Below are positions 11,202-20,361 of a stretch of DNA of 64,000 nucleotides, piece after piece. Positions within the stretch are counted from its first letter, which is position 1. Each line of letters opens with the position of its first letter. The translations under genes and the position numbers were made by a program. The stretch is from an uncultured Flavobacteriales bacterium (GTDB lineage: Bacteria > Bacteroidota > Bacteroidia > Flavobacteriales_E > Vicingaceae). Location: NCBI GenBank assembly GCA_905479995.1, contig CAJQON010000040.1:1-64000 (forward strand). The letters are read 5' to 3'. Below the pieces are notes generated by a model, which worked only from the letters and a program-made list of their open reading frames with translations, did not search any database and was not told where the DNA came from.

Positions 11202-12166
11202 TAGTAATACTGTTGTCCTATCAAATGGTTTTTCACATAATCTTCAACACCTTCTTCTAGTGTGTGAAATGGTTTGTCATATCCAATCGCTTTCAACTTA
11301 TTCATGTTAGCTTCGGTAAAGTATTGGTACTTGTCTCTTATGTCTTCAGGTGTAGGAATAAAATCAATTTTAGGTTCTTTGTCCAATGCCTTAAATGTGT
11401 TGCTTACTAAATCTAAAAATGTTCTGGCTTTACCAGAACCTAAGTTGTATAGGCCGGAATCTTTTCGGTGCTGTAATAAAAATGAACAAACCTCTACCAC
11501 ATCTTTTACATAAACAAAGTCTCGCAATTGCTCCCCATCTTTGTAATCAGGATTGTGAGACGCAAAAAGGTTCATTGCACCAGTTTTGTTGATTTGATTA
11601 AAGGCATGGAAAATGACAGATGCCATTCTTCCTTTATGGAATTCATTTGGACCGTAAACATTAAAAAACTTGAGACCAGCCCAAAAATAAGGTTGCTTGT
11701 CTTGGGCTAAAGCCCATTTGTCAAAATCGTTTTTAGAATCGCCATAAGGATTTAATGGTTTTAGTTTTTCTACTACTTCATGGTTGTCTTCATAACCAAA
11801 TTCTCCTAATCCATAAGTAGCGGCAGAAGAAGCATAAACCAATGGTATTCCACTTTCAACACAAATATTCCAAATGTCTTTGGTGTAGTTTAAATTAAGT
11901 TTATCAAAAATTTCGGTATCAAATTCGGTGGTATCAGTTCTTGCTCCAATGTGAAAGATAAACTGAACAAAATGTTCGTTTTCTTTTAACCAATCAATAA
12001 AGTTTTCACGATCAATTTGGTGTGTAAATGTTTTTCCTTCAAAATTTTTATTGCTTTCAGGTCTAGAAAAATCATCCACTAAAACGATGTCTTTAAAACC
12101 TTCTTTATTTAGTTTGCTTACCAAACAACTGCCAATAAAACCTGCTGCTCCTGTTACTATAATCAT
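11201..12166 (-). CDS. hldD: ADP-L-glycero-D-manno-heptose-6-epimerase
   Basis: IIVTGAAGFIGSCL Rossmann start, YASSAATYG, LKFFNVYGPNEFHKGRMASV. Confidence 0.95.
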   Translation of the reverse strand: MIIVTGAAGFIGSCLVSKLNKEGFKDIVLVDDFSRPESNKNFEGKTFTHQIDRENFIDWLKENEHFVQFIFHIGARTDTTEFDTEIFDKLNLNYTKDIWNICVESGIPLVYASSAATYGLGEFGYEDNHEVVEKLKPLNPYGDSKNDFDKWALAQDKQPYFWAGLKFFNVYGPNEFHKGRMASVIFHAFNQINKTGAMNLFASHNPDYKDGEQLRDFVYVKDVVEVCSFLLQHRKDSGLYNLGSGKARTFLDLVSNTFKALDKEPKIDFIPTPEDIRDKYQYFTEANMNKLKAIGYDKPFHTLEEGVEDYVKNHLIGQQYY

Positions 12167-12180
12167 GTTTTTATTTTGAT

Positions 12181-12257
12181 GTCATACTGAGCTTGTCGAA
12201 GTATCTTTTAAATTGAGACTTCATTTTGAAGAGCTCCTCGAGTTAGTTCAGAATGAC
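12181..12257. repeat. Dispersed imperfect inverted-repeat element, family A
   Basis: GTCATACTGAGCTTGTCGAAGTATC...GAGCTCCTCGAGTTAGTTCAGAATGAC; ends GTCATaCTGA / TCAGaATGAC are inverted. Confidence 0.75.
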
Positions 12258-12260
12258 GTT

Positions 12261-13103
12261 TTATTCTATAAATAACGAATTTTTAATATCCGGAATAATT
12301 CCTTTTTGCTGTGCTAAGTTAAACATTTGAGTAATGGCATCTTTGCCTTCAACTCCTAAATCAATAGAATATTTATTTACGTACAATTCTACATGTTGTC
12401 GCATTACACTTTCATCCATTTCTTGAGAATGTTGTTGCATGTAATTCAATGGTTCATTAGGGTATTCAAAAGCAAACTCTATGCTTTTTCTAATTAAACG
12501 ATTTACTTTTTGGATGATCTCTTCGGGTAACTCCCTTTTAATAATTATTCCTCCCAAAGGGATTAAGGCACCTGTTGTGTTTTCCCAATACTCGCCTAAA
12601 TCGATTATTTTTTCAAGTCCTTTTTCTTGGTAAGTAAAACGGTTTTCATGAATAATTAAACCAGCATCTACTTCATTATTCAATACTGTATTTTCAATGT
12701 CAGAAAACAATACCTCTTCTTTATTGGTAGCTTCAGGATGAGCGATACTTAATAAAAAATTGGCGGTAGTGTTTTTTCCGGGAATAGCAATTTTAGCTGT
12801 TTTTAAATCAAGCTTTTGAGTTGAAGGTTTGGTAATTAAAAGAGGTCCGCAGCCTTTGCCTAAAGCACTACCTGAATTTAAGAGTACATACTCATTGGTT
12901 AAATTTCCAAAGGCATGGTAGCTTATTTTTGTAATGTCTAATTCTTGGTTAAAAGCTTTACTGTTCAAGTCTTCTACATCACCCAAGTAAACGTCAAAAT
13001 CCAACCCTTCACAATCAATTTTGCCGTGTACCATTGCATCAAAAATAAAAGTATCATTAGGGCAGGGAGAAAAGCCGAGTGAAAGTTTGGTTGATTTTGT
13101 CAT
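12261..13103 (-). CDS. mqnD: 1,4-dihydroxy-6-naphthoate synthase (futalosine menaquinone pathway)
   Basis: LSLGFSPCPNDTFIFDAMVHGKID, HENRFTYQEKGL, LPLGGI typical of MqnD. Confidence 0.93.
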   Translation of the reverse strand: MTKSTKLSLGFSPCPNDTFIFDAMVHGKIDCEGLDFDVYLGDVEDLNSKAFNQELDITKISYHAFGNLTNEYVLLNSGSALGKGCGPLLITKPSTQKLDLKTAKIAIPGKNTTANFLLSIAHPEATNKEEVLFSDIENTVLNNEVDAGLIIHENRFTYQEKGLEKIIDLGEYWENTTGALIPLGGIIIKRELPEEIIQKVNRLIRKSIEFAFEYPNEPLNYMQQHSQEMDESVMRQHVELYVNKYSIDLGVEGKDAITQMFNLAQQKGIIPDIKNSLFIE

Positions 13104-13132
13104 GCCGAGCGAAGTCGAGGTATCTTTTTAAT
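13099..13132. repeat. Family A repeat overlapping the mqnD start codon
   Basis: GTCATGCCGAGCGAAGTCGAGGTATCTTTTTAAT, related to 12181 copy (GTCATACTGAGCTTGTCGAAGTATCTTTTAAAT). Confidence 0.65.
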
Positions 13133-13213
13133 TAATAACGCAAATGTAAGCAGATTCTTTACGCCAATTTGCAAACACGTAAATTCGAGAATAAATTTTA
13201 GTTCTATATGATA

Positions 13214-13894
13214 TTATAAAGTATTAATTATTTGTAAACCGGCAGTGCATAGATTTTTTACTGCTAAAGGAATGTCCCAATTGTCTTTATTTCTTCGCTC
13301 CACTTTATTGGAGATGGATCTTATTTGAGAACAGGTAATTCCTTCTAATAAACAGGCGTAAAAAAAAGCAGCACCTTCCATGCTTTCTACTTCAGGGTTA
13401 AATAAATTCATCACTTTAGTAATGGATTCTTCTTCTCCATGAGCAGTATTAACCGTTATGGCTTTTACTTTAGGTAGAAAATTAATGGTATCATTTTGTA
13501 TGGGAATCGTATTTTTTATTTCACCATTTTGAAGGGTGAAATCTTCATCCATAATCAAATCCATGTCAACTAAAGATAAGAATGATTCTCCGTCTTCGGC
13601 TCCTAATTCTGCAATTTGATCTGAGGTAATGTTCACTACATCACCCAGTTTATAATTATTGGTAAAACTGCCAGCCAAACCAAGGTTAATGGCAGTGTCG
13701 TATAGTTTTGATGAGAGCGTTTTTCCTAACCAATAGGCTGTGCAAGTCATTCCTACACCAGGAATGAGTACATCTATTTGGTGGTTTTTGTAAGTATAGC
13801 TTCTTAGTTTTTGATTGATTTCTTTATCCAGTTTAAATTGCAGCAATAAAGGCTCAATTTCTATATAGGTGGCAGAAACAATTAAAATATTCAT
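13214..13894 (-). CDS. mqnB: Futalosine hydrolase
   Basis: Nucleoside phosphorylase-like fold (VLIPGVGMTCTAYWLGK, NLGLAGSF, ESMEGAAFFYACLLEGI, SNKVERR); next to mqnD. Confidence 0.88.
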   Translation of the reverse strand: MNILIVSATYIEIEPLLLQFKLDKEINQKLRSYTYKNHQIDVLIPGVGMTCTAYWLGKTLSSKLYDTAINLGLAGSFTNNYKLGDVVNITSDQIAELGAEDGESFLSLVDMDLIMDEDFTLQNGEIKNTIPIQNDTINFLPKVKAITVNTAHGEEESITKVMNLFNPEVESMEGAAFFYACLLEGITCSQIRSISNKVERRNKDNWDIPLAVKNLCTAGLQIINTL

Positions 13895-13900
13895 TGAAAA

Positions 13901-15247
13901 TTAGTAAAAGGTTGGTTCAACTTCTTTTTCGATAAAGTTAATCCCATAATTTTCTAATTCATCTAAAATAGGTGTGTAAATTTCTTTTAAGATAGGTACA
14001 TGCACTCCAGGCGTTTTAATTGTACCATTTAAAATCATTTTAGTTGCAATGGCTACAGGTAAACCTACCGTTTTAGCCATGGCAGTATATCGTTGGTCAT
14101 CACCCTTTACAACCATAGAAGAGTGGATTTCTTTGTTTTTCCCATTCTCAACAAATCGGAACCGGTGCCACATCACTATCATGTCTTTATCTTCAGGAGC
14201 TAATGTCCATTTTTGTTCTAAAATGTGTTGTAAAATTTGTGCAGGAGTTGCTCCCTTAAGACCAATTTTAGTGTCTTCAAAAATTCCTAACCAAACAAAT
14301 TTTTCAAACATTTCAATGTCATCTTGACGAATATTAAAGTAGTGTTTGAATTTTAATTCTACAGAATCACTAGGGTTGTATGGAAGAAATGAATTGATGA
14401 ATTCTCTGTTGGTCATGTTTTCAGAATCATCAATTACGTAAGAATCATCTGTAGCTCCTAATTTTACAAAGTAGTGCCAAGCCTTACAAAATCCTGGTTT
14501 ACGCAATGTTCCTCTAAACATTGTTGGGATATCTTGTAAACCGTAAATTTCTCTGTATTGTAAGGAATCTCTATTGGCATAACCTTCAAACTTTCCGTAT
14601 CCGTCAACCTCAATAATTTCTGTACGTCTAAACAACTTGTGGTAAGGAATGTATTTGTATCGTTTGTTTTGTATGAATTTACAGGTTCCTTGTCCTGCTA
14701 AAACTACATTTCTTGGATTCCAAGTGAATTTATAATTCCAAGGATTGTTGTCGCTTTCCGGGGCAACTAAACCACCTGTAAAAGTTTCAAATGCTTGTAA
14801 ATCGCCATTGTTTTCTTTTATCTGATCGATAACACGCATGGCAGAAAGATGATCAATCCCAGGATCAACACCAATTTCATTCATAATGATTATTCCAGCA
14901 TCTTTAGCAGCAGAATTAAGTGCTTTCATTTCGTTAGAAACATAAGATGCTGTTACCATATGTTTGCCAAATTTTATACAATCTTCGGCAACACAAATGT
15001 GCATGTGTGCAGGTAACATAGAAATAACTAAGTCTGATTCATCAATTAATCGAGTTCTTTCTTCTTCGTTATTTACATCAAAAGCGATGGCTTTTGCCAA
15101 TTTATGATCATTTGCAGCTTCTGTAGCTAATTCTTTAGATTGATCCGCAATGGTGATGAACCAATTTTCTTTTTCAGCATTAAACAATAAATATTGTGTT
15201 AATGATGATGTTGACCTTCCTGCTCCTATTATTAAAATCTTTTTCAT
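13901..15247 (-). CDS. Saccharopine dehydrogenase family protein (LYS9-like)
   Basis: ILIIGAGRSTSSL, MNEIGVDPGIDHLSAM, TFTGGLVAPESDNNPWNYKFTWNPRNVVLAGQG. Confidence 0.93.
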   Translation of the reverse strand: MKKILIIGAGRSTSSLTQYLLFNAEKENWFITIADQSKELATEAANDHKLAKAIAFDVNNEEERTRLIDESDLVISMLPAHMHICVAEDCIKFGKHMVTASYVSNEMKALNSAAKDAGIIIMNEIGVDPGIDHLSAMRVIDQIKENNGDLQAFETFTGGLVAPESDNNPWNYKFTWNPRNVVLAGQGTCKFIQNKRYKYIPYHKLFRRTEIIEVDGYGKFEGYANRDSLQYREIYGLQDIPTMFRGTLRKPGFCKAWHYFVKLGATDDSYVIDDSENMTNREFINSFLPYNPSDSVELKFKHYFNIRQDDIEMFEKFVWLGIFEDTKIGLKGATPAQILQHILEQKWTLAPEDKDMIVMWHRFRFVENGKNKEIHSSMVVKGDDQRYTAMAKTVGLPVAIATKMILNGTIKTPGVHVPILKEIYTPILDELENYGINFIEKEVEPTFY

Positions 15248-15367
15248 ATCAATCTAGTAAATTATGAAAGTGAAATTCGTTAATTATTTAACCTTTTCAG
15301 GCCAATAATGTTAAATTTTACTAACAATTCATTATTTATAATTTTGCTAAATGCTTAATTTTAAAAC

Positions 15368-15763
15368 ATGAAAAATACATTAATAATTAAGGCAGGCGTT
15401 TTAGGTTGTATTGCAGTTTTAGGTGGTGCTTTTGGCGCACATGCACTCAAAGAAATTCTTTCAGCAGAGCATTTGGCAAGTTTCAATACTGGGGTAAGGT
15501 ATCAATTAATTCATGCTATCGTTTTATTGCTTTTGTTTATGTTGATCGAAAAGTATAAATCCAAACAATTTTTAATAGCAAGCAAGCTCATTTTTTTTGG
15601 AACAATATTGTTTTCGGGTTCCATTTATTTACTCACATTAAAAAATATAATAGGTGCAGATTGGCTAAAATTTGCAGGACCAATTACTCCTATAGGAGGA
15701 TTGCTCATAATTATTGGTTGGATATTCTTAATAATAGGAGGAAGTAAGCTTAAAGCTAATTAA
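15368..15763 (+). CDS. DUF423 family membrane protein
   Basis: LGGAFGAHALKEILS, GVRYQLIHAIVLLLL, LFSGSIYLL, ITPIGGL. Confidence 0.92.
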   Translation: MKNTLIIKAGVLGCIAVLGGAFGAHALKEILSAEHLASFNTGVRYQLIHAIVLLLLFMLIEKYKSKQFLIASKLIFFGTILFSGSIYLLTLKNIIGADWLKFAGPITPIGGLLIIIGWIFLIIGGSKLKAN

Positions 15764-16559
15764 AATATCCTTTTTGATACAATGCTGCTAAGTCCATGGT
15801 GATGGCTACAGAATAGTGGATTAATACGCCTAACCAAATCGATTTACTTTTTAAGCTTAATGTTCCTAAAACGAGTCCTGCAATAATTGCTGCGATGGTT
15901 TCGGGCATTGGTTTTTCAAAATGTATCATGCAGTAGGGAATCATCATGATGAAAATGGAGTAAAACCCAAATTTATTTTTGGTGCCATGAAGCATAAAGC
16001 CCCTAAAAAAGAACTCTAACGCAAAGAACTGAACAAAGTAAAGGCATTGCCAAATGAAAAAGTTAGGCCAAAGCGATTCTCCACTTGGATTGTAAAAAGG
16101 GTATTTTAATTGAAAACTTTCTGAAAATGATACCAATATGACTAGTGGAAGCATGAAAAGGAAGAAAATAATGTATAGTTTGTAGCTCTTAAAAATCCCT
16201 TTAAAAGAAAGGCCGTAGTTACTAAGCTGTTCCTTAAAAAACAACTTTATTAATAGAACTGGAAAAATGAAATAACAGGAAAATACCACAGCAACCCAAT
16301 AACCCAGATAAAACAATTGATTGTTGTTTAGACTTGTTTTTATTTCAACTAATAAGTTGGTAATACCATCTAAACCTAGGTTATTTAAAAATAGACTTAG
16401 AAACGAAAAGCTTCCAAAATATTCTATAAATATTAAAGATAAAGCAACACAGATAAAAAGTAGTCCTACTTTTTTGTTAAAAGAGGAAGATGCTTCTTTT
16501 TCACTTTCAATTTTTTGAAAAGTATCTACAACAATGCTATTCCAGAGCTTTAATAACAT
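15756..16559 (-). CDS. CPBP family intramembrane metalloprotease
   Basis: Multi-TM; FFALEFFFRGFMLHG (E..FRG), PYCMIHFEKPMPE, LVLGTLSLKSKSIWLGVLIH. Confidence 0.85.
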   Translation of the reverse strand: MLLKLWNSIVVDTFQKIESEKEASSSFNKKVGLLFICVALSLIFIEYFGSFSFLSLFLNNLGLDGITNLLVEIKTSLNNNQLFYLGYWVAVVFSCYFIFPVLLIKLFFKEQLSNYGLSFKGIFKSYKLYIIFFLFMLPLVILVSFSESFQLKYPFYNPSGESLWPNFFIWQCLYFVQFFALEFFFRGFMLHGTKNKFGFYSIFIMMIPYCMIHFEKPMPETIAAIIAGLVLGTLSLKSKSIWLGVLIHYSVAITMDLAALYQKGYFN

Positions 16560-16981
16560 TAGCTAGTATGGTCAATTGTTATCACCCAATTGCTATTTAT
16601 TTTTTTCCAATACAAGGTAAAATATCCTCCAGGATTGTCTTCCTCTCGCATCAAGCTCCATTTTCCTAGCATGTAAGCAGTATTTTCTGTTGCTTCTAGT
16701 TTAAGTACTTTAAAGGTTAATTTGCCCATGGTGGCTTTATCTGGATAAGAAATTTTGTAATTATCAAGTGTGGTTTGCCAACCGTATTTTATACCATTTT
16801 TTCCTATAAACATTAATGAGTCTGACTTCCAGTAGCCTTCCATAAAACCTTCAATGTTGCCATTGTTCCAATCGACTTCTTGTTGGTTCATTACCTTTAA
16901 AATTGCTTCATTTTCATTTTGGCTAGTTGAGCAGGAGGTCATCGCAATAACAGTTAATATTAGTATAGAAAGTTTCTTCAT
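16559..16981 (-). CDS. Lipoprotein with DUF4440/SnoaL-like (NTF2-fold) domain
   Basis: Start re-placed at Met12 of the track ORF (MKKLSILILTVIAMTSCSTSQNE, lipobox MTSC) because the upstream part runs through a terminator palindrome. Confidence 0.8.
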   Translation of the reverse strand: MKKLSILILTVIAMTSCSTSQNENEAILKVMNQQEVDWNNGNIEGFMEGYWKSDSLMFIGKNGIKYGWQTTLDNYKISYPDKATMGKLTFKVLKLEATENTAYMLGKWSLMREEDNPGGYFTLYWKKINSNWVITIDHTS

Positions 16982-16987
16982 GAGTGG

Positions 16988-17024
16988 AAATAAAAATCCC
17001 GTATTTGATATCAAATACGGGATT
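16988..17024 (-). terminator. Intrinsic terminator of the 17047-20253 gene
   Basis: 30-bp perfect palindrome AATCCCGTATTTGATATCAAATACGGGATT followed on the minus strand by TTTTATTTCC. Confidence 0.85.
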
Positions 17025-17046
17025 AAAATTATCGATTATAGTTGAG

Positions 17047-20000
17047 TTATCTTACAACTAATTTTTTGGTCATTTTTTGTGTTCCAGAAACGACAGTAAT
17101 CATATAGAAACCAGCATTTAATTTTTCGTTAAATCTAAGTGTTCCATTGTAGTTTCCATAATCAGCCTCTAATTGTTGTTGGTGAACAGTTTTACCTGAA
17201 ATGTCATTAACATATAATTCAGCATTGGCTTGTAAGCCTTTTAAATCCATATAGATAAAATTACCCTGATTTGGATTAGGATAAATAACCATATCTAAAT
17301 TAGTAGCAATTTTTTCGTCTTCAGAAATTACTTCTTCTTCAGGGTTAACATTTCCTAGTCTAGCGGTTGCTGGAGTAGTTATTTGGCAAATCGTTCCATA
17401 ATCAGTCCATTGTCCTGAAACATACCCTCTAACTCTAACATCATATGAGGTGCTTAATTGTATTCCAGGTACCTGATTTACAAAAAGACTCCGAGTTGAT
17501 GATGATACAACTTGATTAAAGCTTAAAGAAGTATTTGTGAATTCAAACTCGAAAGAAGTTGCTCCAGGTAAAATATCGCATAAAATATAATGACGATAAT
17601 TACTTATAACTTTTCCACAATCACTATTTCTTAATTTTATAGTAATAGGGCTTGTGGGAGTAGTAATTTGACAAATCGAACCATAATTACCCCAAACACC
17701 ATTTATTTTCACTTTTACTCTAACGTCATAAACTGTATTGTTTTGTAATCCAGGAACAGTGTATAGGTATATATTTCTCCATTTGTATGGTTTAGAAACA
17801 GTTTGTAAATATCCAAGGCCAGTATTAGAAAACTCATACTCAACGTCTGATGCTCCTGGAACTATATCGCACATGACATACTCAATGTAATCTGTTAATG
17901 TAGTACCACAGTCATTTGATCGAAGTTGAGTTGTAATAGAGTTGGCAGGTGTAGTAATTTGACACGTAGTACCATAGTTTGACCAAAGCCCATTTTTCTT
18001 AGATCTAACTCTTACATCGTAGGTGGTGTTGTTCTGAATTCCAGGAACTAAGTACATGTAAACATTTCTCCATTTATACCGTTTTGAAATAGTTTGTAAA
18101 TACCCAAGTCCAGCGTTTGAGAATTCATATTCAATATCGGTTGCTCCTGGATCTGGTTCACACATAATAAAATTAGCGTAATCTGACATGACGATACCGC
18201 AATCAATTGCTCTAAGTTTATTGTTTATACAAGTATTTGCAGTAATATAAGAACTCTTTACTTCTGTATCAAAGCCAAATGCATTTGTAGCAACTAAAGT
18301 TACGCTATAATTTCCTGCGCCATTAAATTGAACCTCTGGATTTTGTGATGAAGCTGAGGTTGAATTTAAATACGTTACTGTAGTCGGTGAAAATGACCAA
18401 GCCCATGAAGTAGGAGTATTCGTTGATGCATCTGTAAAGTTTAAAGAATTACCATCACAAACTGTTGTAGCATTTGCACTAAAATCTGCAACAGGCGTAA
18501 CCGCACAAGAGTTAACAGTAATGTAGCCTGTTTTAGTTTCGCCATCACTACCTGATGAATTTGTAGCTGTTAATGTAACTGCGTAGGTTCCTGCAGAGCT
18601 ATAGGTAATGGTTGGGTTTTGAGATGTTGAAGTAGAAGGTGTTCCGCCTGTAAATGACCAGCTCCAACCAGTTGGTGTGTTTGTGCTTAAATCGGTAAAT
18701 GATACAGTAGCACCTTCACACAATGATGTTGGTGTACCACTAAAATCTGCAACAGGTGCTACAGCACAAGATAAAGCAGTCATTGTTGATTGACTACAAA
18801 CTGTTGAACCAGTACTTCTTGACATTACGTCATTACCTGCAGCTAAGTCATTAGTACTTGGTGTTCTGTTTTGAGTTCCATTAGTTATTGAGTAATGCAT
18901 AATGGCACCAGGTGAAATAACATGACCTAATTGATGACCATGGCCTAGTTCATGTACGGCAACTGTTTCGAAATCATACTCAGACCCTCCTGGAGCTGAA
19001 GTGGTGTAATTCCAATTTGTTCCATCATCAAATACAATATCTAATTCAGAAACATACCAATCTATAGAAGAGCCATTAATACATCCGCTATATCTACTTG
19101 TACATCTTCCTAAGGTTCCATTTGGTAATTCTGATCCATTGTCATCTCTAATAACGTTAATTCCATCGCTTGCAATTACATCAGTAGTTGTTGTAGACCC
19201 AATTGTCCAATTTATTTTTGTTCCAGAACATGAGGTCCAAGATTCAAATGCTCTTACAAACGCAGCATTTCCAGCACCAGAAGCAAAATCAGTAAACATT
19301 TGCCAAGTATATCCACCACTTCCATTTTCATCTATATGTTGTGTTGGGTAGGCAACATCAATTCCTGAAGATATAGCATCAGATTCAACATTTAATTCTG
19401 CATAAGTAATCGTTAAAGAGGATCCACTTGTTATTGAAGCGGGATCTGTATTTGTTACTCGAATATTTCCTGTTCCAGCTCTATCAGGAACTTCTACAAC
19501 AATCTGCGTGTTAGACCAAGAAATTATTTGAGTACTAAGTGCATCATAAAATCCAGAACCACCATCGTTGGCATCTGCAAAACTTACTGTTCCTTCTGTA
19601 GCACCAAAATTACTTCCGTTAATTGTTAGTTGTGTAGCGGTTCCAGCTGTAACTGTTGTTGGAGTGAAATTAGTAATACTTGGAGTAGCTTTGTTGGATG
19701 GAGTTTTGAATTGCTTAACAGAGAAAGGTTTAACTACCATATAGCCAGTATTGGTTAAACCTGAAACGGTATTGTATAATTGTTGATCGATATTATTAAA
19801 GCTATCAAAAACACCAGAAGCTTTGTTTTCAGCTAAATGATACTCTATAAACCCTTGCTCACTTGCATAGGCTTGGAAAATAGGTAGTGTTGGACTGTTT
19901 GGAGTCTGAACAGTGTTGGTGGTTAACATGAAAATACCTATATCATCATGGTCTAATTCAAGGCTAGGATGCACAACTTCTTTCTGCGTACCAACGATAC

Positions 20001-20253
20001 CACCAGGAGAAATTACTTCAATAAAGCTAGTACTTACAAATCCTTTAAAGACTTTGTAAACTTCTATTTTACTTGCTGTATAGATGTTGTGATAATTATC
20101 ATCCCAAAAGGATCTTTTACTAATTACTTTTCCTTCTACTATTAGTTGTGATTGATTGATTCTTGTATTAAAATTAACTTCTCTCATTTCTTGAGAAAAA
20201 GTTGATATTGAAAATAAGAATAAAGAAAGTACTAGTGTAAATATTTTTTTCAT
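17047..20253 (-). CDS. Secreted metzincin-like metalloprotease with IPT/TIG, two PKD domains, three ~95-aa repeats and T9SS C-terminal sorting domain
   Basis: Signal peptide; TIG-like ITNFTPTTVTAGTATQLTINGSNFG; AVHELGHGHQLGHV...AIMHYS; PKD motifs PADFSGTPTSLCEGATVSFTDLSTNTPTGWSWSFTGG and VADFSANATTVCDGNSLNFTDASTNTPTSWAWSF; C-term VIYPNPNQGNF...KKLVVR. Confidence 0.88.
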   Translation of the reverse strand: MKKIFTLVLSLFLFSISTFSQEMREVNFNTRINQSQLIVEGKVISKRSFWDDNYHNIYTASKIEVYKVFKGFVSTSFIEVISPGGIVGTQKEVVHPSLELDHDDIGIFMLTTNTVQTPNSPTLPIFQAYASEQGFIEYHLAENKASGVFDSFNNIDQQLYNTVSGLTNTGYMVVKPFSVKQFKTPSNKATPSITNFTPTTVTAGTATQLTINGSNFGATEGTVSFADANDGGSGFYDALSTQIISWSNTQIVVEVPDRAGTGNIRVTNTDPASITSGSSLTITYAELNVESDAISSGIDVAYPTQHIDENGSGGYTWQMFTDFASGAGNAAFVRAFESWTSCSGTKINWTIGSTTTTDVIASDGINVIRDDNGSELPNGTLGRCTSRYSGCINGSSIDWYVSELDIVFDDGTNWNYTTSAPGGSEYDFETVAVHELGHGHQLGHVISPGAIMHYSITNGTQNRTPSTNDLAAGNDVMSRSTGSTVCSQSTMTALSCAVAPVADFSGTPTSLCEGATVSFTDLSTNTPTGWSWSFTGGTPSTSTSQNPTITYSSAGTYAVTLTATNSSGSDGETKTGYITVNSCAVTPVADFSANATTVCDGNSLNFTDASTNTPTSWAWSFSPTTVTYLNSTSASSQNPEVQFNGAGNYSVTLVATNAFGFDTEVKSSYITANTCINNKLRAIDCGIVMSDYANFIMCEPDPGATDIEYEFSNAGLGYLQTISKRYKWRNVYMYLVPGIQNNTTYDVRVRSKKNGLWSNYGTTCQITTPANSITTQLRSNDCGTTLTDYIEYVMCDIVPGASDVEYEFSNTGLGYLQTVSKPYKWRNIYLYTVPGLQNNTVYDVRVKVKINGVWGNYGSICQITTPTSPITIKLRNSDCGKVISNYRHYILCDILPGATSFEFEFTNTSLSFNQVVSSSTRSLFVNQVPGIQLSTSYDVRVRGYVSGQWTDYGTICQITTPATARLGNVNPEEEVISEDEKIATNLDMVIYPNPNQGNFIYMDLKGLQANAELYVNDISGKTVHQQQLEADYGNYNGTLRFNEKLNAGFYMITVVSGTQKMTKKLVVR
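17365..18232 (-). repeat. Three tandem ~285-bp coding repeats (R..DCG...CxITTP modules)
   Basis: LRAIDCG...YGTTCQITTPA / LRSNDCG...YGSICQITTPT / LRNSDCG...YGTICQITTPA. Confidence 0.85.
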
Positions 20254-20361
20254 GAATATATTTTATATGTGTACATTGACTGCAAATTACATATATACTA
20301 CGAAAAACCCAAAAGATTGGTTGTCTTATTTTATTAAAAAAAAACTAGAAATAGTAATGCT

